Source: Strobilurus pachycystidiatus (lineage: Eukaryota > Basidiomycota > Agaricomycetes > Agaricales > Physalacriaceae). Taken from it: a stretch of 64,000 nucleotides of DNA. This document shows positions 43,451 through 56,606 of the stretch, piece after piece. The stretch is from NCBI GenBank assembly GCA_019915135.1, contig JAHLMK010000013.1, forward strand, positions 310,001 to 374,000. Reading direction: 5' to 3'. The notes under the pieces were generated by a model. That model searched no databases, was not told the DNA's origin, and was given only the letters and a program-made list of their open reading frames with translations. A program made the translations under genes and the position numbers. Numbering within the stretch: the stretch's first letter is position 1; each line of letters opens with the position of its first letter.

Positions 43451-46400
43451 ATGCCAACACCAGCGAAGAGAATCGTTATAAAACGCAAACCTCCGAAAGC
43501 GGCCAGCACACCATCAGCATCGACGCGAGCTGCGGCGCGTCGCGCGCCGATACTACCAACGTCGCCTTCTGCCTCAGACAACCTTTCTCCTGAGGCAAAA
43601 GCTCAATTGCATAAAGATAGGGCTAAAAGATGGGATGCACCGAGCCCATGGGCAGCAGAATGGTTTGAAAACGCGGTCAGATTCTGTCAGACCCCGGAAG
43701 GCAGACGTCAGTATGAAACTTGGTGTGCTGATTTTCCTGAACCCCAATTTGTCCCTTTGACTTGACGCGTTATATGCCAGGTTGAGAAGTCAGACACCGC
43801 CGGATGAGATACCTGACATCTTGAAAGCCGTCGACGAGCCGCCGCATAAGAAATATGGGAAGGCGTGGGGCAATGCGAAAATGTGGAACTCTGCCGCGGT
43901 ATGTGGTGATGGTCTCTTATTTTGAAAAAAAAAAAAACCTGACTATGAGTTAGTACGAGCTCGGCATTAGTGATGAAGCACTGAAGCAGTTCCATAACTT
44001 CACCGCTGCGAATAATTTATGCCACCCGCCCCGCACACTGCCTGCAGTCAAACGAAAGAGAGGCGAATCGTCGACCGCATATCTTACTGTGCGTACGCTT
44101 AAGTGTTTTCGGTTTCCGTCCTCTGATTATTCTGCAGCGCATGCATGGTACGTTACGGTTACCAGCATTGTGAACATACTGTCAAACACTCCTTTCAGAA
44201 TCCCTCTTGCAGGGATGCAAAATACCTGATATCGACTGGAACGAAATCCGCAAGATTGCTATGGCTCAATATGTCCGCATCGCTACTCGATTTTCGACAT
44301 TCTTTGCTCACCCATCTTAGGATGCAACACGCGATACCTTCGAGGCTTGGCACCTTGACATGGATTACTACATCGATGTTGTCAAGACGCGTGCAAGCAC
44401 CACGGTCGCCACCGACAATGCCCTTAGATATGCTAGACAGAGCGAGTACCCAGAACGACAAGTAGAGAGGCAACTTCGGACGGACGCGTACCGGTCAACA
44501 TTGTTTCTCATGCATGTACGTGACCTGTCTCTCAAACGATCCTCGAAAGACTAAGTCCTTCTCTAGCTCGCACACGCAATGTGGAGTCGAGCTTCTGAAC
44601 TGCTGGAGGACCTCGCCAGGCGAGGACTTGTCACCACCTCCGCCATCGAACGTGAATACAGGAAAGATCCTCGTCTAAAATGGCGACTTGTATCGATTGG
44701 TCAACTCAGTAGGGTTTACACGCAGAAGGCTTCGGCAAGGCTTTCCACGGTGTTTGCTTGTCTCCCTGCTTTCCGAAATTACATCAAGCGTTACAGGGTA
44801 CCATTGGGTTTCTCACTTGCTCTCGTAATTCTGACCTTTCACAGACGAACGATGGCCTACTTCATCTGGATCTCGACCGAGCGTATATTGCTGCTCATCC
44901 GTTCGACCCAGAAACTGTCGATGAACATATCGTCTATATGTGCACCAAGCCGACGTCCTCGTTCCACGCGTACTTCCAGAAACTCACCGAATTGCTTGTC
45001 AGTATCAATTGACTTGCATCTCTCAAGTAACAAACTAATTATCAGCATATAGCATCAATATCCTAAAGAGGCCCTGAAGTTCAACAGCAACGCTTGGGAT
45101 GAAATTGGTACGTTGACCTTTTGTCTCGGTCCAAATCTCTTGACACCATTTCTTAGGTACCATATGTGACATCAACAGCTTCACAGTAGCCTTCAACGAC
45201 TCCTCCTTTGGCCAGGCCCTCATGGACTACGCAAACATCCCCATATCACCCGACGAAGCAAAGATCTTCAACCAAGAAGTCTGCTTCATGAACCCCGCCT
45301 CGCTTTCTGAAGACGACTTAACCGAGCACGTCTCTTTTGCAAAACGATACCGCCAGGCCGAGAAAGTCATGGACGACCTCGTCAACACCTGGAGCAACCA
45401 AATCTATGACCCCGAGATGACGCCCGACGAGTTTATCCTCTTCACCATCGTGCGCGACTTTGAGCCGGACTTTGAGGGGTTCCGCGGGTTGACAGAGCAG
45501 GAGCGCCATGTGATGATGATCATCCCGTATGATAAGTTGTGGGTCTTGACGGATGTGATGATGTGGGGGAAGGCGCACAGGTTGGACCCGCCGGGGAGGA
45601 AGGGGCTGGTGGCGAAGACATTTGGGCTGTACGATCCGAAGGATGTCAATCGGCCTGTGTATACAAAGGTGTATCTGGACCGCATGAAGGAGGCGGAGGC
45701 GAGGATGAAGGGGCTGAAGATTGAGGAGCCGAAGATCCAGAGGAGAGAGTATCAGCCTTCGTTCCCAGTCGGGGAGTCGGTGGCTCAGAGTGGGCGTGCG
45801 TATGTTTCGGCAAAGGGGGACGCGAATGGCAAAGAGAAGGTGAAGACGAGGAAGCAGGGTGACGTGGTAGAGAATGATGAGCAGCAGGAGGAGGAAGACG
45901 AGGAAGAGCCCGAGCTTCCTGACGCGCTCCCGCTTTACTTTGACCTTCCTAAGAAAGTTTGGAAGGTCAGTTGCATTCTCTTTCTCATGTCGTTCCATGC
46001 TGATCTGTTCAATCAGCTGTTCAACCGACTTTTGGAGAGCGACACCTCAGACGACAGTGCACAAAAGAAGGGCCAGGTCCGGTGGGGTGACTTTGAAAAG
46101 GTTAGTGGTCGACCTGGACCTTGACAGGCAACTAACACGATCATCTCAACCTCAAGGGAATGAAACGTATCGGTTTTGACGTGATACAAACCGCCGGCTC
46201 GTCCGTTCGCTTCGACCCTCCTGCAAAGAACGCTCGACCTATCACTTTTCATCGTGTACGTCCATCAGACCTCGATTGTTGTCTTGACGTGCTTATATTC
46301 AACAGCCTCACCCGGATTCGTTGCTGACACCACATATGATCAAATGGTAGGTACCCCAGACTCTTGAGGGATGAAGGCGTAGCTGACATCGTTTCCAAGG

Positions 46401-46487
46401 GTTGGCGGACGGCTCAAACGATGCTATGGATGGACGGCGGAGACTTTCCAGCGGAGAGAAGGGGAGGAAACGGAGGTTCTTGATTGA
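43451..46487 (+). CDS. Conserved agaricomycete protein with HicA-like C-terminus, 787 aa
   Basis: Fourteen exons give a continuous 787-aa frame (43451-43722, 43781-43898, 43954-44088, 44138-44147, 44199-44272, 44321-44515, 44567-44797, 44845-44997, 45053-45107, 45157-45965, 46017-46100, 46157-46255, 46306-46346, 46400-46487). The N-terminus is basic (RIVIKRKPPKAAS). The middle is helical and contains LVTTSAIEREYRKDP and TNDGLLHLDLDRAYIAAHPF. An acidic linker (QQEEEDEEEPELPDALPL) leads to a C-terminal domain: WGDFEKGMKRIGFD, TAGSSVRFDPP, ITFHRPHPDS, and IKWVGGRLKRCYGW. That order resembles the HicA/YcfA fold, but the catalytic histidine position is Ser, so RNase activity is unlikely. Function is unknown. 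Confidence 0.75.
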
Positions 46488-46811
46488 TTGAATGTGTGTA
46501 CTGATATTTTGGCGATCTAATGAATCTAGTGTATATAGATTATTGTATATTTTGATGTTGTTTGTTGTCTCCCTCAGTGCCGTGCCTTGCTTGGTGAGGC
46601 AAGAGTCAGAAACTGCAGCGACAGGTTCCGGGGTTGCCTTCAATTCAGCGCCTCTTTGCGTCTTGGAACCGATTGAGTCTGCACGACATAAGGCTGTTGA
46701 GGTCATCACGATACAACAATAACTAAAGTCTACAATTACTGTTACATGCAACAAATTAACGTATAAAGTAGGGAAGAGTATAAATAAGCAATACATAGTC
46801 GGGAAGCAGTA
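46488..46811. other. Convergent intergenic region
   Basis: 324 bp between convergent 3' ends; AT-rich, no coding signal. Confidence 0.5.
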
Positions 46812-48404
46812 TCATCTAGTCCGTTCCGGCTCGTCATCAGAGTCAAAGTCTACTATGTTGATGAGGGGAGACGGTCGCCTGCGACTCGGAGTTGATAGGA
46901 GATGGTGTCGTAGTGGAGAGGGTGGTCGAGGTTGTTTTCGCTGGGGTGGCGATCTGAAGAGTGAGGTATACTTTGTAGGCGGCGTGGATTCTGGTGTGGG
47001 TGGTGTGGGCGGTGAGAGAGTGAAGAAGGATCTGACTCGTGCGTTTGGCGGCGTCGTCGGAGGCTTGAAGATGGGAGGGATGCGGATGGTATTGGGAGCG
47101 TGTGTCGCTTGTGAGGGCGGCGAAGCGATTCGAGAATGTTTGGACGGCGATCCAAGTTTTGCTTTCTTCTTTGGCGTCTGTGGGGCTTCCGCGTTCGCCT
47201 CTCTTTTCCTCTTCCGCGCGTCCCTCTGGCGCACCTCTCGATCGAGCTCGACCTGCAGCAGATCGGCAAACTCCTGGGCGTCGCCCTGTATCCAGGCATC
47301 GAATACGCCCTCCCACTCTCGCGTCGGGACTGGGAAATCGAGGTTGAGATAGACGGCCTTGCACGCGGCAGGTTCTTCTTCCGGGCCACGAGATTTGGTG
47401 GCCTTTGAGAACTCCCTGACCATTCGCTTCGTGCCTGGCACTCTGAGACTCGTTCCGACGACGAGCAGGAGGTCGGCGCCGCTCCGTCCTTTGGATCCTA
47501 CTAGATCCCGCCGAACAGCCTCTCCCACGCCCTCACCGTCCTTGTGGGTCTCATTGTAGAGTACGACACTCGGTCTGAGTTTTCCAACGCCGCGGATGCG
47601 CTTGCCCACGAGCTTGCGTGTATGTTCAACGGTGGTACATTCCGGGCAGTGGGGTGGGAGTCCGGCTGAGAAGGAAGGCAGGTGGTCCTCGAATGAGTAC
47701 GAGTGGTTGCAGATCTGGCAATGAACGTTCTGTAACGTGCCGTGGAGAGGAATGCAGCGCGGCGTCTCGGTCGGAGGGGTCGGCAGGCGTGATCCTTCGG
47801 CGTATTTTGCGGGCTTTGCTCGTCGTTCCTCGAATTCGGGGACTCCGAAGGACAGACCGACTTTAGACTCCAGGGCATCAATGTTTTGAGTGTAGACACG
47901 TAGTAGTTTCCCAGAATTGTCCAGGGATCGCAGAAGACGATGGAAGGGGGTAGGCTGGGCCTCCTTAGAGAGCGCCGAGAGCTGGGTGATCATCTGGCAG
48001 AAGAGCGTCGTTGTGTGCTCGGACTGTGCGACGGAATGAGTGCGCAACGTCGACGCGGACAGAATAGACACGCACCTTGAACACCGACGCATCGAATAAG
48101 TCTTTTCCAGAGGCCAGTACATCGCGCGGATGGTCCTTCTTCAGCGACTGAAACAGGCCTTCCGGAGAGCGGAAATCAGGGATTCCAGCCTGAACCGAGA
48201 TACCAGCACCTGCGAAGATGAGAATGAGCGCCCTCCGGCACGGAATAGGCGCTACAACGCACCGCTGATAACTACTATGCGCCTCGCTTTGAGAATAGCC
48301 TTTATCGCACTTGCTAGCTGCGCGCTCGGCTCGCTGGGCTCGATGAGAAAGGGCGGCGACGACGGCAGCGGCGCCGCGACGTCGAGCGGGAGGAAAAGAG
48401 TCAT
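46812..48404 (-). CDS. Sirtuin (Sir2-family NAD-dependent deacylase), 495 aa
   Basis: Three exons: 48404-48263, 48209-48076, 48023-46812. Sir2 motifs in order: GAGISVQAGIPDFRSPEGL (NAD binding; split by intron 1 inside the GAG motif), TQNIDALE, PLHGTLQNVHC with the catalytic histidine, two cysteine pairs CQIC and CPEC for zinc, RPSVVLYNE, and LLVVGTSLRVPG. The RPSVVLYNE form and NID-LE spacing favour the Hst3/Hst4-like branch, which removes H3K56 acetylation in yeasts; this assignment is tentative. The C-terminal 170 residues are a proline-rich disordered tail with a lysine-rich PKKKAKLGSPSKH that could be a nuclear localisation signal. Confidence 0.93.
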
Positions 48405-50351
48405 TCGCCGGTCGTCGCGGGGGAGGAAAGAAAGGTCAGTGGTGCATGTCTCGAAACTTATAACGACCATTGCCATTTATATCCATCTCCTCTTCTTCAA
48501 GTCTTGCGACGATCATCGTCCCGTCATTTGTCCCACATCTGCACTCTGTTGTCTTGTTCGAACAAAGGAGCTCGTGCCTTTATATCTTTTGGTGGCCTTT
48601 CATTCAAATAACAACGGTTTCTACCGTTGGCGATCTACATCATCCTCGGACTCTGCCTTCTCATACTTGGCGAATCTGTAGATCTTTTGGCGTTTAGATG
48701 GCATGTTGCCAAGGGTTTGGATCTTACCCACTGTCGCCTGAGATACATGGGGTGCGCATATGTACTCAGGACTGCACGAGCCCTCCGTTCAAAAGCACGC
48801 TGCATTTCACTACATGGATCCCATGGCCCCCTTCTTCGGCGTTCTCGTGAAACCCACGAAGATAGCGAGTTTTACCGCAACCTCGCCCGTGGGCCGGACT
48901 ACTATGATGCTCAGACTGATATCATGCATGCTTGGGATTGACTGACGGGTTAGTGGAAGTATTCCCAGGAACATACAAGGTGACAGGACCTTTCACTGTT
49001 TTCGTGTGGCGACAGACCCTCACAGTATCACAGCTCAGCTTTTCGCAAGGATCGGAAATCAACACACGTCGAGGTCACCCCGGCATCCCGCCCCTTTCTT
49101 CGAGTAGATATGTTGATCGCGCACCTTCTTCGCTTGACTTTGCAGTTCGCGCCCCCACCGCCTGTTCTCGGTACTCTATCGCGAAGCGGCGAGCTTCACG
49201 CGGCACGACCACTTCGGAATTGAAGGTTCCTCACGAAACTGGGCCTAATAGACCTCGCCGGAATGGCCTCTATTCCCTTGGACATTGAGTGCGAGGTATA
49301 ATTTGCGATGTACGAAGGCCCGCGGCCTGCAGATGATAGGATCTTGACGAAGAGTCAGCGTGGGTACCAGTGTAGGACTGAAGGAGCCGGATGCATTGAT
49401 GAAGAGGAGCGCGACGTGTCGGCTAAGTCGGATGGACAAGTTTGAGCAGATGAAGGTGAATCTACCTACCCACCTGTTGCCTTTGACCACTAGATTTTAT
49501 GAACGCGGTACCATCAGCTTCTTAGGTGTGGTACCTAGTCATGGGCAATTCGCATGTTGACATTCAAATCTGAGGCTTCTCGCGATATGACCATCGACAC
49601 TACTTTGTAGAAACAATCATATGAGTGGTGTTCGAGAGAGAATCTACGATCTTTGCGAGAGAGTCATATCAACATACGAAGTCGATTGGCAAGGCCGCGA
49701 CGGCGCGACCGTACTTAGGTGCATATCAAGCATTCTTCGAATGTATCTAATCAGCCTGAGCAAACAGACGGCCGAGTCACGACGCGACTGTTTAACCGAA
49801 GCGCACAAGAAGCGCACGTCCGGGCTCTCGACCATTTGGGGGTGGAGCTGTGAGCGCGCGGCCGCCATTTCACGTTCTCTGCAGAGAGTCCAGATGTGGG
49901 CGACATGGAGACTTGTATGTTCGCTGACTGGAGTTGAGAAATGCCCATTCGGCAGCATTACGGCACTCGGCTCCCATTGCCGAGGACCGTTGTATGATAT
50001 ATCGTCACCTCTTCGTTCATCCCACACTTTCATGAACGGCTGTCGCTGGCTGCTACTACTAGTGTCCCACTGGATTCATACGCTGCTCACGTCTTCCCTT
50101 TCCAGACAGAACACGCCGCATGGGCAGCTCGCTTGCAAATGCTACGCCGGCTTTGCAAATAGCCAAAAATAGCTCTGGCCATTGGCCACATCGTTGTTCC
50201 ACTGCGATGACGCGCTCTCCCCGGATCCAAAACCTGTATACCGTCTCATACATATGACATCACGCTCTGTGGATGCCTATACATAAGAGCCCAAACCCGC
50301 GGGGTCTCCCCACAGAAACCCCAGTTCTAAAAACATCACAGCCTAAACACT
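48405..50351. other. 1.9-kb region without an assigned gene
   Basis: Open frames such as 48130-48681 (overlapping the sirtuin on the other strand) and 49621-50172 have no recognisable family. TATACATAA lies about 75 bp upstream of the transporter start at 50352. The segment 48.7-50.2 kb may hold a decayed or unrecognised gene; I see no splice chain. Confidence 0.4.
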
Positions 50352-52364
50352 ATGGCGCTCTTTTACATGTAAACGCCTTTCCCCTTCACCGTAGCAAAAC
50401 AACGCTAACTCGCCTTGCAGGCAAGGCGTCCCCATTGGCGCGGTTGCGATTATGCTCGCAATCATCGCCTCGATGGGTGGTTTTATCTTCGGCTACGACA
50501 CTGGTCAAATTTCGGATATCCTTCTCATGGACGATTTCCTCGAGCGCTTTGCCGATTGCTCTTCTGGGAAGTGTAAGTTCAGCGACGTGAGGAGTGGGTT
50601 AATCGTTGGACTGTTGAGCATTGGAACACTCGCAGGCGCGTTAATCGGCGCTCCGTACGTGAAAATCCTCATACATCACATCAATGTCTCAACGTTGACA
50701 ATGTCTTTCCTTGTGCAGAACGGCTGATTTTCTGGGCCGCCGATACGCCATGATTGTGGAGTGCGGCGTCTTCGTTATTGGCGTGATCGTTCAGATTTCA
50801 GCACGCAGTGTCTGGCAACAATTTGCTGTTGGGCGATTGATTAGCGGTTTGGGAGTCGGCGCGCTGAGTGCTGCAGTCCCCATGGTACGTGTCCTCTTCA
50901 CGCGAAAACAGCATATAATTGATGCCAAAATGCGTTTAGTATCAAGCTGAGACTGCCCCACCGCAAATTCGCGGAGCGTTGACGGCTACGTATCAATTGT
51001 TCATCACGTTTGGTATCCTCGTTGCTTGTAAGTGCTTCAGCCTTAGCTTGTCGCTATCACTCTAACTCCTCCCAGACTGCATCTCCATCGGCGCTCGCGG
51101 TATCTCCGGTTCAGGCTCCTGGCGGACGGTGGTCGGCATCGGCCTCGTTTGGCCCCTCATCCTATCCGTCGGTATCCTCTTCATGCCTGAGTCACCACGG
51201 TGGCTCGCTCGCACTGGCCGTTGGGACGACGTCCGTCGCTCCATCGCTCGGACACGTGGTGTCAGCATAGATAATGAAAACAGCGACTTCCTTGTCAACA
51301 GAGAGGTGGAAGAGATCAAGAGCAACGTTGAATATGAGAATAAGGTCAAAGCAGGCTGGTTAGATTGCTTCAGGCCGAGAAACAAGACTCTCTACAGGAC
51401 GCTTCTCGGTACGTCACAACATCCTGCATATCTTATTCGTATAGGTGAACATTCTTTTCAGGCATGGCACTTCAAAGTTTCCAGCAGCTCACCGGCGCAA
51501 ACTACTTCTTCTATTACGGCGCTACTGTCTTCACATCTGTTGGTATATCCGACTCTTTCGTGACGCAGATTATCCTAGGAGCTGTTAACTTCATCTGTAC
51601 CTTTGGAGGGTTGTACGTTATGGAGAGGGTTCGTGGTGCTCATGTTTACCATGGCCGGCCACTGATGGCTTTTACAGTTCGGTCGTCGTGTACCACTTAT
51701 TGTCGGTGGTCTTTGGCAGTCGGCTTGGCTGTTTGTGTTCGGCGCTGCCGGGACTGCTAAGGATCCCACTGACAACAAAGCAATTGGCCAGCGTGAGTGT
51801 TTTCTTCGACTGTATGTATTGCTCGACGCTGACATATCCCCCCCAGTCATGATCTTTTCTGCATGCATGTTCATCCTCGGATACGCCATGACCTGGGCGC
51901 CCGGCATCTGGATTCTCATTGGCGAGACCTTCCCCACTCGCACTCGTGCCAAACAAGGTGCACTGGCGACCGCGAGCAACTGGCTCTGGAATTTCCTCCT
52001 GGCATTCTTCACGCCATTCATCGTCAGTGCCATCGATTTCCGATACGGCTTCGTCTTCGCAGCGTGTAATCTCTGCGGTGCCATCGTCGTATATTTCTTC
52101 CTCTATGAGTCTTCGGATCTCTCACTTGAGGGTGTCGATCAGGTTCGTCTCTTCTTTTCTCTGGGTGTCATAGTGCTAATATTTTCCGCGTAGATGTACA
52201 ATGATCCCAATTGTCATCCGTGGACCTCGAGGAAGTGGGCACCAGCGGGCTACAAGGACAGGGACGATCTGATTGAACAGACACGAGCGGCTGAAAGCCA
52301 GAAGCCGGTTGCGCGCGAGGAGCGATTGGAGCATAACACACCAGCGAGAAAAGAGGAGGTATAG
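50352..52364 (+). CDS. MFS sugar (hexose-type) transporter, 528 aa
   Basis: Twelve-helix plasma-membrane symporter of the sugar porter family. Nine exons: 50352-50368, 50421-50654, 50719-50884, 50940-51027, 51076-51408, 51462-51628, 51678-51792, 51847-52142, 52194-52364; every join keeps frame. Motifs: [16 protein letters not shown] in helix 1, DFLGRRYA in loop 2-3, [27 protein letters not shown] after helix 6, [16 protein letters not shown] in helix 7, VMERFGRR in loop 8-9, and [20 protein letters not shown] in helix 10-11. The end of helix 12 reads [15 protein letters not shown] where the family usually has YETKGLTLEEVD, so the ETKG part is altered. The first exon (17 nt, MALFYM) is a best guess; the rest is firm. 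Confidence 0.92.
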
Positions 52365-53029
52365 GCTTGACGAACGTCTCGTCATTCTCTCCTCTGATTT
52401 GAAAGATGTACGATGGGCCGCCTACCACGAAGAAATTTAATGTACTATTACTTATATTATGCATAAACTTAATGAAGAAGTTACTATCATTCCATCACAA
52501 TGAAGCAGTCTCCATACCATGTCCTTGTCTCAGCGATACATACTATCATACCATCACCCTACAGATTATACTTGCACTACGATTGCTAGAGTTCGCAAAC
52601 TTCTTCATGAGATAACCCGCTTGGGCACAAACTCTGCCAGTATGGTACGCAAATACTAATCATACCACCGAAGGTGGCATGTGCACAGATCGCAGTAGCA
52701 ATTCCAGGATACGCGCAAGGGTCCTGAACACTAATCTAGCCCGTCGCTTTGGAAGCGGCATTTCGAACAGTCATAAGTAGGGAGACCATGTTCTTGCAAG
52801 AAATCAACAAACGGGATCCCAAATTAATGGAGCGTTGAATGAGATTGGATGCAACTCGGATGAAAGAAAGAAAGAAAGAAAGAAAGAAAGGAAGAAAGAA
52901 AGAAATAAGATGAGATCACTATTACAGGCTAGTCGTTGAAGCTGACACAGCAAGGTCTCTCGAAAAGGCGGCATGAGATGTGCGAATCACTTGTATCTAC
53001 ATTCTCGCTAGATATGATGAACTTTTGTA
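52365..53029. other. Convergent intergenic region with microsatellite
   Basis: No coding signal. A GAAA microsatellite spans about 52862-52907. Confidence 0.6.
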
Positions 53030-56004
53030 CTACGCTCCTCGCTTCACGCGCCTAGCCTCCCTCCGCTCTACCCTCGCTTGTTCCATCTTCAGAATCGACA
53101 AGACAATCCTTGCAGCCTCCGCATCCTCCCTCCGATAGAACGCCCTTATGAACATCCTATACAACGGCCTCGTATGCTTCAAGAAATCGATGTTCGGGTC
53201 CATATCTTCCGGCAACGTGAAGCTCAGCGGCGCCTTCTCCGGTGTCATGAACGGAACGCCATCCCGCTGGCCATGTCGCCACTTAGAGTCCACCGGATAC
53301 CCCAGCCGCACAATCTGGTCAAAGAGTATACGCAACCTCTCAGCATCTATGCCCGTACCCCACCGCAATATGGCTTTGATGATGATATGCAGCGTGACCC
53401 TATCCTCCACGAATCCGTACTCCTTGGTGAGGAAATCCCGATGCTTCAATACGGTGCGAAGGAGTTGGTGATTGCGCGTCCCAACATGCTCCATAGGGCG
53501 ATGGATGAGGATGTTCCCGAGGTGCGTACGGGCCTCGACGTCCAGAAACGGAATGCACGCAGCGTAAAGCCGTCGTGCCGCCACGGGGCGCTTCGCTCTG
53601 ACAAGGATGCGCATAGCCAGCGAGAGCGTAGGAAGATGACGGCGATTCCTGAGCGCAAAGCGGTAAACTCGGATACTGTTCGCACGATCGGGGTTTTGAG
53701 GACGAAAACGGACGCGGTTGAGCAACCTCTCTCGTAGGTCCCCACCTCCCGCTCGGTATGCATGTCTGGCCAGACTGCTAGCACGCCCGTGTGCCATTGC
53801 GATGATCATCCTCCGCCGAAACGGGATGCACGCCTCATGTTCCCATCCCTTCGTAGCCGTCCATAAGCGGATAAGAAGGCGATAGCGATGCCCTTCCAAA
53901 AGCACAGATCCCAACTTCAAGACGAACTTGACGTCAAACTCGATGGACCCGAAGCGAGCTAAACGCTCCACAAGGTCGACGGCCTCCCTGTGATGCCCTG
54001 AACGCGCACAGATGACAAGTGCATACTGCAGAGGCTTCGGATCACATTGGACCTTGCGAAAATGCGCCAGATGTCCGACGAGGACCTTTCCAAGTCGTTC
54101 CGAAACTTGGGGAATAGATCTTCGGTATAAACCACGTATAGTGGCAAGGAGAAGGGTACTGGCTTGGGCATTTGAGAAATTGACTCGGCCCAGCAAACGA
54201 AGAGCCCCCTCAGGGTTCACAGGAGCAACCCGAGAACCAATAGCATGCATGAGTTTGTGGGGAAGGATGAGACGGGCGTCCAAGCAGCGATGTAGGATGT
54301 CGTTGGCACGAAGAACGTCTGTCGGAGTGATTCTCGCCAATAAACGTTCTACGATAGCCGCTTTCTGGCTTGATAGGATAGAGATGTCGAAGAGAAGGAG
54401 CAGGTCGGCGTAGGAGTGCCGACGACAGATGATAGAGCAGAGACCATAATCGACGACCAAAGCATAGAGTTGCACCCTTTCGTTTCTCGTCGGGGCGTGG
54501 TCTGCGCTCCAGAGATGATGCTTGATGATATAACCATGGACACAGTCCAGGAGGACGGTGTCTTCCGAATACGCGGCGAGGTGGATGAATACAGCCATGA
54601 TAGCACGATTGACGCATGGTGGGGGAACATTGTCGTTTGGACATCGTTCGTATTGCTGCCACAACAGCCGCGCGACTTTGCGTATGGCTTCTATCGAGTC
54701 CTCACCAACAGCATGGGTGACCGTGAAGTCGCGAAAAGTGGCGAGCATGAAGACTGTTCGCCACACGACATCTGATGGCCGGGCATCATCGATTGGGGGA
54801 GGAGTGACAGCAGATTTCAGATGAGATGGTGCATGGATCATGGCGAGGCATAGAAAGTTGTTCCATCGAGTAGAGGAGGGAAGGTCAGCAGAGAGGGCCC
54901 GCCGACTCTGCTCGATGGCCCACTGGCGTACATCTGCAGGGACCAAGACGAAAAGACGGGGAAAGATAGTGCAGCCCAGTGCGTTGCATAGATGGTCTAT
55001 ACCGATGACAGGCGGTGTATAGGAGCAGGTGATAGGATCCAAAGTATTTGTCGGGTCTATGGTAGATGCGCGTGGTAAATGGGAGTTCGCGTTGACAAAG
55101 GTGGAGACGCGGTGCAAAAACGCGTCTGATATATGGTCGCGGTCTGCGGAAGAGACATCAGGCCCTAGAATGACAGGCCAGATAATTTCCAGGAAGTCCG
55201 CTGGTAGACTGGGCTGGGTTTGCAGAATGGAGGCGATGTCTCCAATGACACGACTATGCTGACTCGAAACCATGACCTTGAGAAAAGCGATATGGAGTGG
55301 CAGAGTAACGATGGTAGGCTTGGACTTTAGCTGGTCGTACAACGTTGTGATCCGGGGATTGACTGAAGAAATGTGAGGGTTAGACGAGCATGGTGGGAGT
55401 TCAACGCACCAGGAGTTGTGTGCCCAAGAAACAATAAAGCACGCAGCACATAGCACTGACTTTGCGCGCGTATTGGGTGCCCCAAAGCCTCCATATCGTC
55501 CCCAAGTTCAAGTACGAATCGCCAATGACTCTCACGCCGCCTAGCATACTCCTCAGGGACCTCATCCTTAGCATTCATCTTAGACGCTAGTCCGCCGTAC
55601 AGGGCAAGCAGACGGTGAAACTGACGGGCATCCAGGGCGGAATGTCGCTGCGTCCGCTTCGCATGGTGGTATAGAAATTTGAGGGTCGGACGAGTATCGG
55701 GTGACGGTGGCCAGTCTGGTGATGAGAGACGCTCCGCGAGAGCAGACTTTCCCTGCTGGCCGTACGGGGCGGTGAGCACAAGGGGGGCAAGGCCAGGAAA
55801 AGACTTCCGGTCGCGTCTTGGCGCGACGTGGTGGTTCCCACTATCGCGATGAGACCTGGCTGCGATCACTTGGGAGTATTGTCTAGGACAGAGGACAGTG
55901 ATGAGCGCGGTCGAGGCGGAGGTGGTGGAGGAAGCACACCGTATGGGAGAAATGCCGCCATGGCCGTCCAAATTTCGGACGGTTGACAGAACCCATCTCA
56001 ACAT
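53030..56004 (-). CDS. PPR-like putative mitochondrial protein, 975 aa
   Basis: Two exons, 56004-55410 and 55362-53030, give 975 aa. The N-terminus (MLRWVLSTVRNLDGHGG) with arginines and few acidic residues looks like a mitochondrial presequence. The body is all helical, with repeat-like units of about 35 residues such as QYALVICARSGHHREAVDLV and FVLKLGSVLLEGHRYRLLIR, consistent with degenerate pentatricopeptide repeats. PPR proteins bind organellar RNA and act in processing or translation. The C-terminus is basic (RVERREARRVKRGA). The repeats are weak, so the fold is likely but the family label is tentative. Confidence 0.7.
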
Positions 56005-56606
56005 TCCATGTCATGTACAACTTTGGGGAGACAAGGTGCGACGCGCGCAAGTTTATACCGGCTCGTCGTCGTGCTCAACGATGACAAGGCTCGTCTGAGA
56101 ACGCTCGGTGGCAAACAGGCGGAATCGAGAGACGGTGAGTGGTGGCGGAAATTGCCGTGGCAAAATATTGCATGCTTGGTCGTGTTGACCTGTGGCTTGC
56201 CGACTCAGGCCGCAGGACCAGTGAGTCTGACCACTCTGAGTCTCAAAGCATTGAATTTGTCGTCGCTATCGAATCAAACTAAGTCATCGTGACTGCATAT
56301 CGAATGGCCGTCTGGTGGGTCAATATGGTCTCTGTCTACTCCAAGTTCTCTGCATCTGTCTATTGACAGGCAAACTCTCTCAAGTTCAACGTGTCAATGC
56401 TTTCAGACGCGATAATTATCACTCATAACACTGGGCAGCAAACAACTCCAGCTCTACCTTACTCTGCTTAGCTTTGAAACACCGTCTGGGAACTCTTTGC
56501 GTTCTAGCCGCGTCCTGGTCCAGGAGCTCTCATGAGGCTGTGTTGATTTATATCACACACCCCATGTTTCGACGTTGCTACGGATGTCTCTCTCTCCACA
56601 ACCACG
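56005..56606. other. Divergent intergenic region
   Basis: 600 bp between the PPR-like gene and DUF6593 copy 2, with no supported gene. TTTATATCACACAC lies about 55-60 bp upstream of the DUF6593 ATG and may act as a TATA element. Confidence 0.4.

Noticed and set aside
46855..47352. Long open frames opposite the sirtuin
   Set aside because: They are antisense shadows of the GC-rich sirtuin exon with no family resemblance.
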